Origin: an uncultured Prevotella sp.
Lineage (GTDB): Bacteria; Bacteroidota; Bacteroidia; Bacteroidales; Bacteroidaceae
Length of the DNA: 17,640 bases
Direction: 5' to 3'
Assembly (NCBI GenBank): GCA_900554835.1
Contig: USJD01000064.1
Span: 1-17,640 of the forward strand
Below the pieces are notes generated by a model, which ran no database searches, was not told the origin of the DNA, and saw only the letters and a program-made list of their open reading frames with translations. Positions within the stretch are counted from its first letter, which is position 1. Each line of letters begins with the position of its first letter. This document shows, in pieces, positions 7,872-14,589 of the stretch. The position numbers were made by a program, and so were the translations under genes.

Positions 7872-7952
7872 TTATTTCACTCTTTCATACCCTTCGTAAT
7901 AGCATGACAACTCGATGCCCTTGAAGATGACTTCTCGGTTACGTGATTTCAT
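7872..7952 (-). CDS. Small ORF (26 aa) leading the nucleotidyltransferase operon
   Basis: An ATG at 7952 opens a 26-codon frame whose peptide begins MKSRNREVIF and ends YYEGYERVK. It stops 20 bases before the nucleotidyltransferase start and lies downstream of a perfect -7 element (7990-7983). The same frame is open further upstream to an ATG at 8015 (47 aa), but that start precedes the promoter. I do not recognise the peptide. It may be a leader peptide, a small regulatory protein, or the tail of a lost gene. Confidence 0.35.
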   Translation of the reverse strand: MKSRNREVIFKGIELSCYYEGYERVK

Positions 7953-7982
7953 CTTGGAAGATGCCTCATTACGAACCCACTG

Positions 7983-7990
7983 CAAAAATA
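7983..7990 (-). promoter_or_regulatory. -7 element upstream of the nucleotidyltransferase operon
   Basis: On the minus strand TATTTTTG (7990 to 7983) fits TANNTTTG exactly and is followed by GCA. No TTG is found at the expected 20-nt distance, so only half of the promoter is supported. Transcription would start near 7976, ahead of the 26-codon ORF. Confidence 0.5.
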
Positions 7991-8117
7991 CAAACTTTTT
8001 TCTAAACTCTCGCATAAATGAGGGAAATATTTTCATTTATCATTCGTTTTAAGTAATAAGTCCATTTAGTACGTATTATCCATATAAGCGATAGACGCAC
8101 CCAATAGGGTCGCCTTT

Positions 8118-8209
8118 TAGTCCCTACTAGCGATTGAGCCTCGTCCCTAGTACCGATTGAGCTTCGTCCCTAGTAGGGATCAAGCCTCGTCCCTAGTAGG
8201 GACTAAAAA
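8118..8209. repeat. 23-bp tandem repeat, four copies (array 1)
   Basis: Four consecutive 23-bp units start at 8118, 8141, 8164 and 8187. They share TCCCTA(G/C)TA followed by GAT or GAC. Unit 4 holds the palindrome GTCCCTAGTAGGGAC (8189-8203). The outer ends also mirror each other: TTTTAGTCCCTACTAG (8115-8130) is the exact reverse complement of 8193-8208. No reading frame crosses it. Its role is unknown; it may be an intergenic repeat element of the lineage. Confidence 0.85.
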
Positions 8210-8263
8210 GCTCCGCTATAGGGATGGAAACAATGATAAAGTAATAACAAAACAATAAGAAAT

Positions 8264-8443
8264 ATGACATGTAAAAATCGAATGAAGGGTGTTTTGCTCT
8301 TCTTGTTCTTAATATGGGGTGTAGTAGAGCAAGTGTATCCCCAGCAAGCATTGCAATCGCCTAACGGCAAGGTATGGACCAGAGGGATGGAAGTACTCAA
8401 GGTAGAGCGTGCAGCCCTGCGATTTGTTCCTGTAAAATAAAGA
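8264..8443 (+). CDS. Short secreted ORF (59 aa), possibly a glycoside hydrolase remnant
   Basis: ATG 8264 opens a 59-codon frame. The peptide begins with a basic stretch (MTCKNRMKG), then a hydrophobic core VLLFLLFLIWGVV, then a likely cleavage region near PQQA (about 27-30). The next residues LQSPNGKV resemble the first strand after the signal peptide in GH97-type enzymes (LTSPNGK), and the protein then ends after about 20 more residues. It is therefore either a small exported protein or the fused ends of a gene that lost its core, like the other remnants in this window. A terminator-like hairpin follows at 8471. No strong promoter match was found. I do not assign a function. Confidence 0.4.
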
Positions 8444-8470
8444 ATTGTTAGTTTTATCGTAGTGATAGTG

Positions 8471-8507
8471 AAAGTCTCGGTTGTCCATTGGGTAGTCGGG
8501 GCTTTTT
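8471..8507 (+). terminator. Terminator-like hairpin after the short secreted ORF
   Basis: AAAGTCTCG (8471-8479) pairs with CGGGGCTTT (8497-8505) using two G-U pairs, and is followed by TT then CC. The 3' arm and the tail together give a run of five T. It is 27 bases after the stop codon at 8443. The wobble pairs work only on the plus strand. Confidence 0.5.
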
Positions 8508-8521
8508 CCTACTCGATTTAG

Positions 8522-8533
8522 TCGCTATAGCGA
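8522..8533. promoter_or_regulatory. 12-bp perfect palindrome upstream of fic
   Basis: TCGCTATAGCGA is self-complementary. Its centre (8527.5) lies 32 bp upstream of the centre of the CTCCGCA palindrome at 8548-8571, close to the 33-bp spacing seen there, but its sequence differs. An operator role is a guess. Confidence 0.3.
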
Positions 8534-8547
8534 TGCTATTTTCTCCT

Positions 8548-8594
8548 ATTCTCCGCAAAAATGCGGAGAATAATGCGAATAATCTCCGCAAAAC
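8548..8594. promoter_or_regulatory. Palindrome plus 33-bp-spaced second copy upstream of fic (operator-like)
   Basis: ATTCTCCGCA (8548-8557) and TGCGGAGAAT (8562-8571) form a perfect 10-bp inverted repeat with an AAAA centre. The half-site CTCCGCAAAA recurs at 8584, exactly 33 bp after its first occurrence at 8551. The second copy is degenerate on its right side and abuts the TTG of the -33 element (8595-8597). The layout matches the repeats at 62-150 and 15812-15869, although the sequence is unrelated. Confidence 0.7.
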
Positions 8595-8625
8595 TTGCAT
8601 AATCCGATAAAATGCTTTATATTTG
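8595..8625 (+). promoter_or_regulatory. Bacteroidota-type promoter of fic
   Basis: TTG at 8595-8597, a 20-nt spacer, and TATATTTG at 8618-8625. The predicted start of transcription is near 8632, so in-frame upstream start codons (for example TTG 8595) cannot be used. Confidence 0.8.
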
Positions 8626-8657
8626 CGCCAAAAGAATCAATTATGAGGGAAGCAACA

Positions 8658-9758
8658 ATGTATATTTGGCAGCAAGAGGATTGGCCTCACATGACTTGGG
8701 ACAATGCCTGTTTTAGCAATAGCTTGGCAGAAGTGAATATGCTGAGGGGAAAGTTGCTGGGCAGGCTTTCCATGTTTGGTTTCGAGGAGCGAAACCAATC
8801 CATGCTCGATTCCTTAACACAAGAAATCGTGCATTCGGCAAGGATAGAGGGTGAGAACTTGAATAGGGATAGTGTGCGCTCTTCTGTGGCTCGACAGTTA
8901 GGATTGGAGTATGAAGGCTTGCCTGTGACCGACCATTATACAGAGGGAGTGGTGCAAGTGATGCTGGATGCCGTGCAGCATTATGCTATATCTTTGGATG
9001 CTGAACGTTTATTTTCTTGGCATGCGGCTTTATTTCCTACAGGGAGAAGTGGTATCCATAAGATAGCTGTAGCTCAGTGGCGAGTGGGCGATGAACCAAT
9101 GCAAGTGGTTTCGGGTGCATTGGGTCATGAGAAAGTACATTATGAGGCACCTGCGAGCAAGGATGTTCCTATGATGATGGCGGAATTGATGGATTGGATA
9201 AATAAGGAGGAAAATATAGACCCATTGGTCAAGGTTGCTGTGGTACATCTTTGGTTTGTGACGGTTCATCCATTCGACGATGGCAATGGACGGCTTTGTA
9301 GAACCTTGACCGAACTGTTGCTTTCCCGTGCCGACCAAACTTCCCAACGTTATTATAGTCTTTCTTCAGAGATACTAAATCATCGCAAGGAATATTACGA
9401 CCACTTGGAGCAAGCGCAGAAAGGCGACTTGGACATTACTCCATGGATACAATGGTTTTTGCAGACTTTGAAGGCGGCTTTGGCAAATGCCTTGCAAAAG
9501 ACGGAGAATGTAGTTCGTAAGGCTCAGTTTTGGGATAAGCATCGCACGATAGCTTTTAATACCCGTCAGCGCAAGGTGCTCAACATGCTCTTGGATGGCT
9601 TCAAGGGAAAACTCAATTCTTCGAAATGGTACAAAATCAACCATTGTTCGCAAGATACAGCCAACCGAGACATCAAGGACTTGATGGCTAAGGGAGTATT
9701 GAGACAGACGGATGAAGGAGGACGTAGTACTAACTATGAATTGTGTAGTACTTTCTAA
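8658..9758 (+). CDS. Fic family protein (class II AMP-transferase, DUF4172 N-terminus, winged helix)
   Basis: A 366-residue Fic protein, predicted to transfer AMP from ATP to hydroxyl groups of target proteins. In order it has a DUF4172-type start (MYIWQQEDWPHMTW), the N-terminal inhibitory helix S60-A-R-I-E64-G65 fitting (S/T)xxxE(G/N), the catalytic motif HPFDDGNGR (204-212), and a C-terminal winged helix (about 315-362, KWYKINHCSQDTANRDIKDL). All catalytic residues are present, and E64 should hold the enzyme in an auto-inhibited state. ATG 8658 is chosen because GAGGGA lies 7 bases upstream and the protein then begins as in relatives; ATG 8643 is an alternative that adds 5 residues. It is a single-gene unit with its own promoter. 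Targets are unknown; the winged helix could bind the palindromes upstream. Confidence 0.92.
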   Translation: MYIWQQEDWPHMTWDNACFSNSLAEVNMLRGKLLGRLSMFGFEERNQSMLDSLTQEIVHSARIEGENLNRDSVRSSVARQLGLEYEGLPVTDHYTEGVVQVMLDAVQHYAISLDAERLFSWHAALFPTGRSGIHKIAVAQWRVGDEPMQVVSGALGHEKVHYEAPASKDVPMMMAELMDWINKEENIDPLVKVAVVHLWFVTVHPFDDGNGRLCRTLTELLLSRADQTSQRYYSLSSEILNHRKEYYDHLEQAQKGDLDITPWIQWFLQTLKAALANALQKTENVVRKAQFWDKHRTIAFNTRQRKVLNMLLDGFKGKLNSSKWYKINHCSQDTANRDIKDLMAKGVLRQTDEGGRSTNYELCSTF

Positions 9759-9825
9759 AATCCCATGTCAATGTTGTATCACATTATCGTAGGCGCCAGC
9801 ATTTCCTCAAAGGAAGCACATTTAT

Positions 9826-9917
9826 AAGCTCTAACGATGCGTTTTATTAAGGTCTAATGATGCGCTTTATTGAGGTCTAATGATGCGCATCGTTAAGTGT
9901 TAATGATGCGCATCGTT
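9826..9917. repeat. 23-bp tandem repeat, four copies (array 2)
   Basis: Four consecutive 23-bp units start at 9826, 9849, 9872 and 9895, each with TAA(C/T)GATGCG. Units 3 and 4 end in CATCGTT, and TTAATGATGCGCATCGTTAA (9900-9919) is a 20-bp near-perfect palindrome. The sequence is unrelated to the array at 8118-8209, but the unit length, copy number and total length (92 bp) are the same. It begins 67 bases after the fic stop codon. Confidence 0.85.
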
Positions 9918-10007
9918 AAGTTGCCAAAAAGCGCTTCTTCATCCGTCTGTAATTTTCGAGGAATTAGGTTTCATTTTTCCCGTCACTGTACCCACTTTTA
10001 TTTTTCT

Positions 10008-10037
10008 CTGCCCACGGAAAAATTCTTGCGTGGGCAG
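10008..10037. terminator. Hairpin between fic and the convergent ATPase gene
   Basis: CTGCCCACG (10008-10016) pairs perfectly with CGTGGGCAG (10029-10037) around a 12-nt loop. It is flanked by TTTTTCT on the left and an A-rich run on the right. Read on the minus strand it is followed by a modest U-rich stretch, so it might act for minus-strand transcripts. It sits 230 bases beyond the ATPase stop codon. Confidence 0.4.
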
Positions 10038-10165
10038 GAAGAAAAAAATACCCAGGCAGAGAAGACGGACAAACATCTGATCTGATGAACAAAAACTTCA
10101 TACAAGGTATTTGATAATGGGTTAGATTGCCAAACAAATCAAAGTCCTATTGTGCCATACGCTTA

Positions 10166-10226
10166 GTCGTTATTTTGCGCCAAATGGGTTAAAAAAGGTA
10201 TTTGGCGCAGAATAACGACATTTTTT
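10166..10226 (+). terminator. Strong rho-independent terminator without an assigned gene
   Basis: A 20-bp stem (10166-10185 with 10200-10219) contains one G-U pair that forms only on the plus strand. The loop has 14 nt and a run of six T follows at 10221-10226. The last plus-strand gene (fic) ends over 400 bases earlier, so this may end a long 3' UTR or an unannotated transcript. Confidence 0.7.
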
Positions 10227-10266
10227 AAGTATGTTTTCGCACGTTATCGGCTATTTCCTACACCAA

Positions 10267-11661
10267 CTAAACCTTCATAACATCACTTGGCAGGAATACT
10301 CGCATACCCTTAGCACAATGAGTTGGAGAGTCCTTTAAGAATAGCACAAGATGAATTTCCTGCCCTTTCTTAATAAAAGGCAAGTACTTAGCTTTCTGCT
10401 CCAAAACATCCATGAGCCTGTCGGCATCTTCATCGTGCGTCCATTTACATTCTCCTACCAAGATATGCTTCTTATCAATAGACTCTGCCACAACATCCAA
10501 CTCAACCATCTTACCATCCTTATATTCTGGCGGAAATATCTTACCCCACCAACGAGATGCGACATTGTAGGCTATGCCATCTATAATATTTCCACTAACA
10601 TATTCACGACAAAGTAATTCCCAGCATTGACCTATAAATTGTGGAAGTTGAGATAGAACCACTTGCATCACCATATCCATTCTTCCCAATTCCAAAATAG
10701 AACGATAAGGCACAATAAACTGATAGTGAAAACGTAAAAGAGAATCATTGATATGATAAATTCCCTTCTTACTTTTCTTGGGACTCTCACCAAAAGGAAC
10801 CTCTCGGCTAACATAGCCAAGTTCTCGCAACTTGCTTAAAGGTTCAGAAATCGTGCTACTGTCTTTACCTGCTCTATTTGCAATTTCAGACAATTTGTTG
10901 GCACCATTGCCTATAATAGTCAACAAAGTAGATGCCTGCACCGTATCCCTCATATCATCACGAAGTAGGCGTTGAGGTTCTTCTATCAAAGGTCCCTGCG
11001 GATCAAGCAATACCTTACGAATGGCCGTTTCCTTATCAGGATAATCCCTACGCAATTCCCAATAACGAGGCACTCCTCCCCAAATCGCATATTCCTCCAC
11101 GGCTTGCACAGCATCACATTCCATAGCCATACTCATATATTGGGCAGGAATAGGCTGCATCTTGATAATTTCATTGGCAAGACCATAGAGGGGCGACTGT
11201 CGGTTGAGTACATACCCATGCATCAACTGCTGCGAAGAGCCACACAATACCAAATCAAACTTCAATATTTTCTTATTCAGGAGTTTCTGAATGATGGAGG
11301 GAAGTACATCACAACTTTTCACCAAATAAGGGAACTCATCCAAGCAGACCAACATACGCTCAGAGAGCTGATTGTTGAAACTTCTAAACAAAGTTTCCCA
11401 ATCTGGGTAAATCACCTTGTCAAAACCATCTATTACAGAAGCTGCAACTTTGGAAAAAGCTACACGTTGAACAGTCTCTGACGAAGTGTCGCTCAAAAAG
11501 TAAATCGCCTTATGCCGTGCTTTGACGATGCGTTTGATAAGCTCTGACTTACCGATTCTACGCCTACCATAAATGACGATAAACTGAGTATCTTCTCTAT
11601 GAAGGGCTTCATTCATTCGCTCTAATTCTGCCCCTCTATCTATGAGTTTCTTAAATTCCAT
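10267..11661 (-). CDS. AAA-type P-loop ATPase with DUF234 (PD-(D/E)XK) C-terminal domain
   Basis: A 464-residue member of the archaeal/bacterial ATPase family with a DUF234-type tail. Walker A is GRRRIGKS (32-39), and Walker B is VCLDEFPYL with D108/E109. A winged-helix segment follows in the middle (LSEIANRAGKDSSTISEPLS). The C-terminus has an intact nuclease-like signature: D389 in ELDVV, then E404-C-K406. Unlike the ATPase at 188, the E-x-K pair is present, so nuclease activity is possible. The ATG at 11661 is used because the promoter -7 element lies at 11695-11688; an in-frame ATG at 11718 lies inside the -33 element. The gene stands alone and converges with fic. Substrate and role are unknown. 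Confidence 0.9.
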   Translation of the reverse strand: MEFKKLIDRGAELERMNEALHREDTQFIVIYGRRRIGKSELIKRIVKARHKAIYFLSDTSSETVQRVAFSKVAASVIDGFDKVIYPDWETLFRSFNNQLSERMLVCLDEFPYLVKSCDVLPSIIQKLLNKKILKFDLVLCGSSQQLMHGYVLNRQSPLYGLANEIIKMQPIPAQYMSMAMECDAVQAVEEYAIWGGVPRYWELRRDYPDKETAIRKVLLDPQGPLIEEPQRLLRDDMRDTVQASTLLTIIGNGANKLSEIANRAGKDSSTISEPLSKLRELGYVSREVPFGESPKKSKKGIYHINDSLLRFHYQFIVPYRSILELGRMDMVMQVVLSQLPQFIGQCWELLCREYVSGNIIDGIAYNVASRWWGKIFPPEYKDGKMVELDVVAESIDKKHILVGECKWTHDEDADRLMDVLEQKAKYLPFIKKGQEIHLVLFLKDSPTHCAKGMRVFLPSDVMKV

Positions 11662-11674
11662 AAGCTTTGCGTTA

Positions 11675-11715
11675 GAAATATCTTGCACAAAGATAATCTT
11701 TTTCAAAGATATTTC
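11675..11715. promoter_or_regulatory. 41-bp nested palindrome covering the -7 element of the second ATPase
   Basis: GAAATATCTT (11675-11684) pairs with AAGATATTTC (11706-11715), and within it AAAGATAATCTTT (11689-11701) is also symmetric. Both have the same centre, base 11695, which is the first base of the -7 element on the minus strand. Such placement would allow a dimeric repressor to block the promoter; the regulator is not known. Confidence 0.6.
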
Positions 11716-11719
11716 CAAA
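11688..11719 (-). promoter_or_regulatory. Bacteroidota-type promoter of the second ATPase
   Basis: On the minus strand TTTG (11719-11716), a 20-nt spacer and TATCTTTG (11695-11688). Transcription should begin near 11681, 20 bases before the ATG at 11661. Confidence 0.8.
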
Positions 11720-11908
11720 TGTCTGATAATTAAAGTGATATTTATTATTGAACTTTAACTAAAGTTACTTGCTTGGATAATCAGCTTCGCTTGCATAACG
11801 AATAAGAAACTTAAGAAATATGGGGAATGCGTCATAAGAAAAATTGCAGATTCTTGATGCAATATTTATGGAATTGTGCCGTTTTTCTTATATAATCATT
11901 CTCAAAAT

Positions 11909-12640
11909 ATGAATAGTATGAAAAAGTATATGATGGCAGTCGCCTTGATGGTGCTTTCTGTAATGACAGCCGTGGCGCAAGATGTAGAAAATCCTGTGGG
12001 GAAAATATCTGTTATCCCTCGCATTGGTGTGGTGCTCTCTAATTGGAGTAATAATAAAATCTATTTCACGACTGAAGAAAATGCTGACTATATGAAATCC
12101 AAATATCAAGCTGGATTTATGGGCGGTGTTGATTTCGAATATCGGGCTACTGAACAGGTGGGCATCAGCTTGGGAGCTTATTATGCCAAACAGGGCTTCC
12201 GATGGCCAAGTTATCAGACGGAAAGTAAGGACAATGGCAAGACGGTGCTGACGGGGTATAACAACCAGCACGTGGATCTGAACTATATTCAAGTGCCTCT
12301 GATGGTGAAGGCCTACGTCACACGCCAGTTGGCTTTGCTGCTGGGCGTACAGGCTGGCTTCCTCTTGGGTGATGGTAAGTATAAGGGCGATTCTTCGGAA
12401 GTGACTATTGATAAGACAGGAAATTCGTCTTATGAGGAGAAAGAATCCTTTGATGAGAAATGGCCAGCTAAGAAATGTGATGTTGCTATTCCGATTGGCG
12501 TGGCTTACGAGTATCAGAATGTGATATTGGATGCGAGATATCAGTTAGGATTGAGCAAGGTGGATAAGATGGCCAATATGCCAAGCCAGTCTAAGACGAA
12601 TGCCTTTACGGTTTCTGTGGGCTATCGTTTTACGCTGTAA
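11909..12640 (+). CDS. Outer-membrane beta-barrel protein (porin family, PF13568-like)
   Basis: A 243-residue exported protein. The signal peptide is MNSMKKYMMAVALMVLSVMT followed by AVAQ, with cleavage likely before QD or D (about residue 24). The mature part alternates polar and hydrophobic residues in about eight amphipathic strands (for example VGISLGAYYAKQGF, IQVPLMVKAYV, LALLLGVQAGFLLG) and ends with a typical last strand, FTVSVGYRFTL. This is the pattern of small Bacteroidota outer-membrane beta-barrel proteins. It probably sits in the outer membrane with no known substrate. The ATG at 11909 is preferred over 11876 because it starts the signal peptide directly; ATG 11918 is also possible. 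No partner genes adjoin it. Confidence 0.88.
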   Translation: MNSMKKYMMAVALMVLSVMTAVAQDVENPVGKISVIPRIGVVLSNWSNNKIYFTTEENADYMKSKYQAGFMGGVDFEYRATEQVGISLGAYYAKQGFRWPSYQTESKDNGKTVLTGYNNQHVDLNYIQVPLMVKAYVTRQLALLLGVQAGFLLGDGKYKGDSSEVTIDKTGNSSYEEKESFDEKWPAKKCDVAIPIGVAYEYQNVILDARYQLGLSKVDKMANMPSQSKTNAFTVSVGYRFTL

Positions 12641-12752
12641 TTCTTCTCTCTTAATCCCCTGATGCAGGGAAAATCAATCATTTATTGCATCCAAAAGAAT
12701 TTGTTAATAAGTATTCTTCTTATTTGATTCGTATTAATAATAAACAATAACG

Positions 12753-13497
12753 ATGAAAATAGGAAGAATACTTTTTTTGATGTCTGCTCTTGCCTTCTCG
12801 CAAGTGGGAATGGCAAATCATCAGGCTTCGGATAAGAAGTCTGTGGCAAACAAGACGTGGGTGCTTGATGTGGATAAACAATTAGAATATTGCCACAAGC
12901 AAGTGGGTAGAGCTCTGAATGAATTGCGCCAGAAGGATGGCAGCTATGACTTCTCGATGGAGCCGCGTAATATCCTGAAGGGCGACAGACAGAAGGGATG
13001 GAACTGCCGTAAGGCAACTCCTGAGGAGTGGTGCGACGGATTCTGGCCAGGCATTCTCTGGATGGATTATCAGAACACCCAGGATGAGGCTGTACGCAAG
13101 GCTGCTGAGGGCTATACGGAATCGCTGAAGGGCATTGCCTACCGTCCCTGCTACGACCATGACATCGGCTTTTTGATGTTCTGCTCCTACGGCAAGGGCT
13201 ATGGACGATCCTCGTGGCGTGAAAGGAGGTGCTCCTAAGGATGCCAGTGCAGCTTGTGTTGTGGCAGATGCTTTGTTGGAACTCCAGCAGTATGTGGGAG
13301 GTGAGAAATATAAGCAGTTTGCCTTGCAGTCTTTGGCTCAGTTGAGTACAGACCGATACCAGAGCGGCAAGAAGAACGTGGCGTTCCTCATGCATAGTAC
13401 CGGTCATCATCCTGCAGGGAGCGAGATTGACGCCAGTATCATCTATGCCGACTACTATTATCTGGAGGCACTGATGAGAGCAAAGACATTGAAATGA
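12753..13497 (+). pseudogene. Glycoside hydrolase family 88 (unsaturated glucuronyl hydrolase-like) with central deletion
   Basis: The gene begins with a signal peptide (MKIGRILFLMSALAFSQVGM) and reads well as GH88: WNCRKATPEEWCDGFWPGIL and YDHDIGFLMFCSYGKGYG (ends near 13200). Directly after this the homology continues in another frame with DDPRGVKGGAPKDASAAC and LMHSTGHHPAGSEIDASIIY to the normal C-terminus at 13497. About 250 codons remain of a family length near 400, so a central segment is missing at about 13197-13205, with a frame change. The first catalytic acid (in DHDIGF) is kept; the second should lie in the lost part. The intact enzyme would act in the periplasm on unsaturated uronic sugars released by lyases. 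The gene is non-functional. Confidence 0.85.
12781..12849 (+). repeat. Source copy of a 69-bp segment repeated at 15883
   Basis: This 69-bp stretch at the start of the GH88 remnant (signal peptide region) recurs at 15883-15951 in the same orientation, with about 61 of 69 bases identical by hand alignment. Confidence 0.8.
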
Positions 13498-13565
13498 TTG
13501 AGACTTGTAGCTAAGGTTTAGTTATTTAAAGGAAAGATTGGTTTTCAGGGTACATTATTTTGTAT

Positions 13566-13617
13566 TAGGTTTAAAGTTTAGAATAAGGTTTAGGTTTTAG
13601 GTTTAGTTTTAGTTTAA
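13566..13617. repeat. Low-complexity GTTTAG/TTTAGG tract
   Basis: Irregular repeats of GTTTA(G/A) and TTTAGG fill this stretch between the two converging remnants. No frame or hairpin explains it. It looks like slippage-prone low-complexity DNA. Confidence 0.5.
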
Positions 13618-13659
13618 TAAAATTAGTATTATATATGCGGAAAAGTTTTGCATCATTAA

Positions 13660-13705
13660 AGGTGGGGGCTGATACTCTATAGAAAGAGTATTCATGCCTC
13701 CACCT
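13660..13705. terminator. Hairpin terminator between converging GH88 and GH43 remnants
   Basis: AAGGTGGGGGC (13660-13670) pairs with GCCTCCACCTT (13695-13705) with one G-U pair on the plus strand; an inner stem ATACTCT/AGAGTAT (13673-13679 with 13684-13690) extends it. It is followed by ATTTATATAT rather than a pure T run. The site is right for a terminator serving the plus-strand GH88 gene. Confidence 0.6.
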
Positions 13706-13725
13706 TATTTATATATAGTTGTAGA

Positions 13726-14441
13726 TTAGCGTGTGACTCTAAACCAGTCTGCGTCTATCCAACCTCGATTACCCCGGGTGTTCTTGCGCTCACTCACGAA
13801 TCCCATCTTGGCTCCTATCCATTTGCCCTGGCGCAGCGTAAAGAGATTGCCTGCATCCTTGTAGTGCTTGCCGTCCAAACTGTAGGCAAACTGGCATTTC
13901 CCTGCCTTGACTTTCATCTGGAGATAGATGTCGAGATAGATGGCTGGGGAGTATGGGATGGTGTCCTTCTCTGTTGGCTTCAAGGTGGCGAGTGTCTTTT
14001 CTATTTCTATGCCGCCTGTATCTGCGCCCTTGCAGTGGAGTTGCTGGAGCAGGAAGTTGTCACCCATTCTTCGTACCACCAAGGTCTGATAGTTCATGCC
14101 CATCATGATGATACCACCATACTGATCGTCTTCTTTTGATGCAAAACGGATTTTCGTCGTGGCAGTAAAGTTCTCGGCTGGGGTCTTCTGCAACAGGAGA
14201 TTGCCTGCTTCCCAAAGACTCTTGAATGGCTGTGGCTTGCCCGCTTCGTCTGTAACCGTAAGATCTGCCGTATAGAGGCGCATGCAACCGTTGTTGGTTG
14301 GCATTCCCCAAAGCTGATTGTAGTTGGCGTGCCATTGCCATTGTCGGGATTCCAAACCTGTGAATGATACTGGGCTTGGAGCGACAAGGGTGCAGCAAGT
14401 AAGAAGCTCGAAAAGAGCCATGATGTCAGTTTCTTATTCAT
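13726..14441 (-). pseudogene. Glycoside hydrolase family 43 with the catalytic core deleted
   Basis: From ATG 14441 the minus strand encodes a signal peptide (MNKKLTSWLFSSFLLAAPLS) and then HSQVWNPDNGNGT, the usual lead-in of GH43 xylosidase/arabinofuranosidase proteins before the propeller. The homology then jumps, in another frame, to the C-terminal concanavalin-like domain (RQWQWHANYNQLWGMPTNNG, NLLLQKTPAENFTATTKI, GYIL-like GGIIMMGMNYQTLVV) and runs to the normal end. The five-bladed propeller with the three catalytic acids is missing. The two ends meet at 14329-14343, where GTGCCATTGCCATTG (plus strand) encodes both NGNG and QWQW in different frames. The gene is dead but both ends are well kept. 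Confidence 0.85.
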
Positions 14442-14508
14442 ATCCTTTTCTTCTTTTAATAATAATACGGATAATGGCGGGCTCTTACTTATGGAAGAAA
14501 TGTGATTT

Positions 14509-14580
14509 ATTTTATGAAAGTGCACTGGCTTTAGTGCACTTTTTATAAAGAATTGCACTGAATTCGGTGCAATTCTGCTT
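14509..14580. repeat. 72-bp direct repeat, copy 1 (downstream of the third ATPase)
   Basis: It matches 15804-15875 at about 66 of 72 positions, in the same orientation. It contains two palindromes, AAAGTGCACT/AGTGCACTTT (14517-14542) and AATTGCACTG/CGGTGCAATT (14551-14574), whose centres are 33 bp apart. The copy begins 10 bases after the ATPase stop codon. The -7 element that accompanies copy 2 is not preserved beside this one. Confidence 0.9.
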
Positions 14581-14589
14581 GCTTTTTCG

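Noticed and set aside
11751..11766. Palindrome AACTTTAACTAAAGTT between the second ATPase and the barrel protein
   Set aside because: It is perfect but short and AT-rich, and it does not keep a 33-bp spacing with any other site, so it may be chance.
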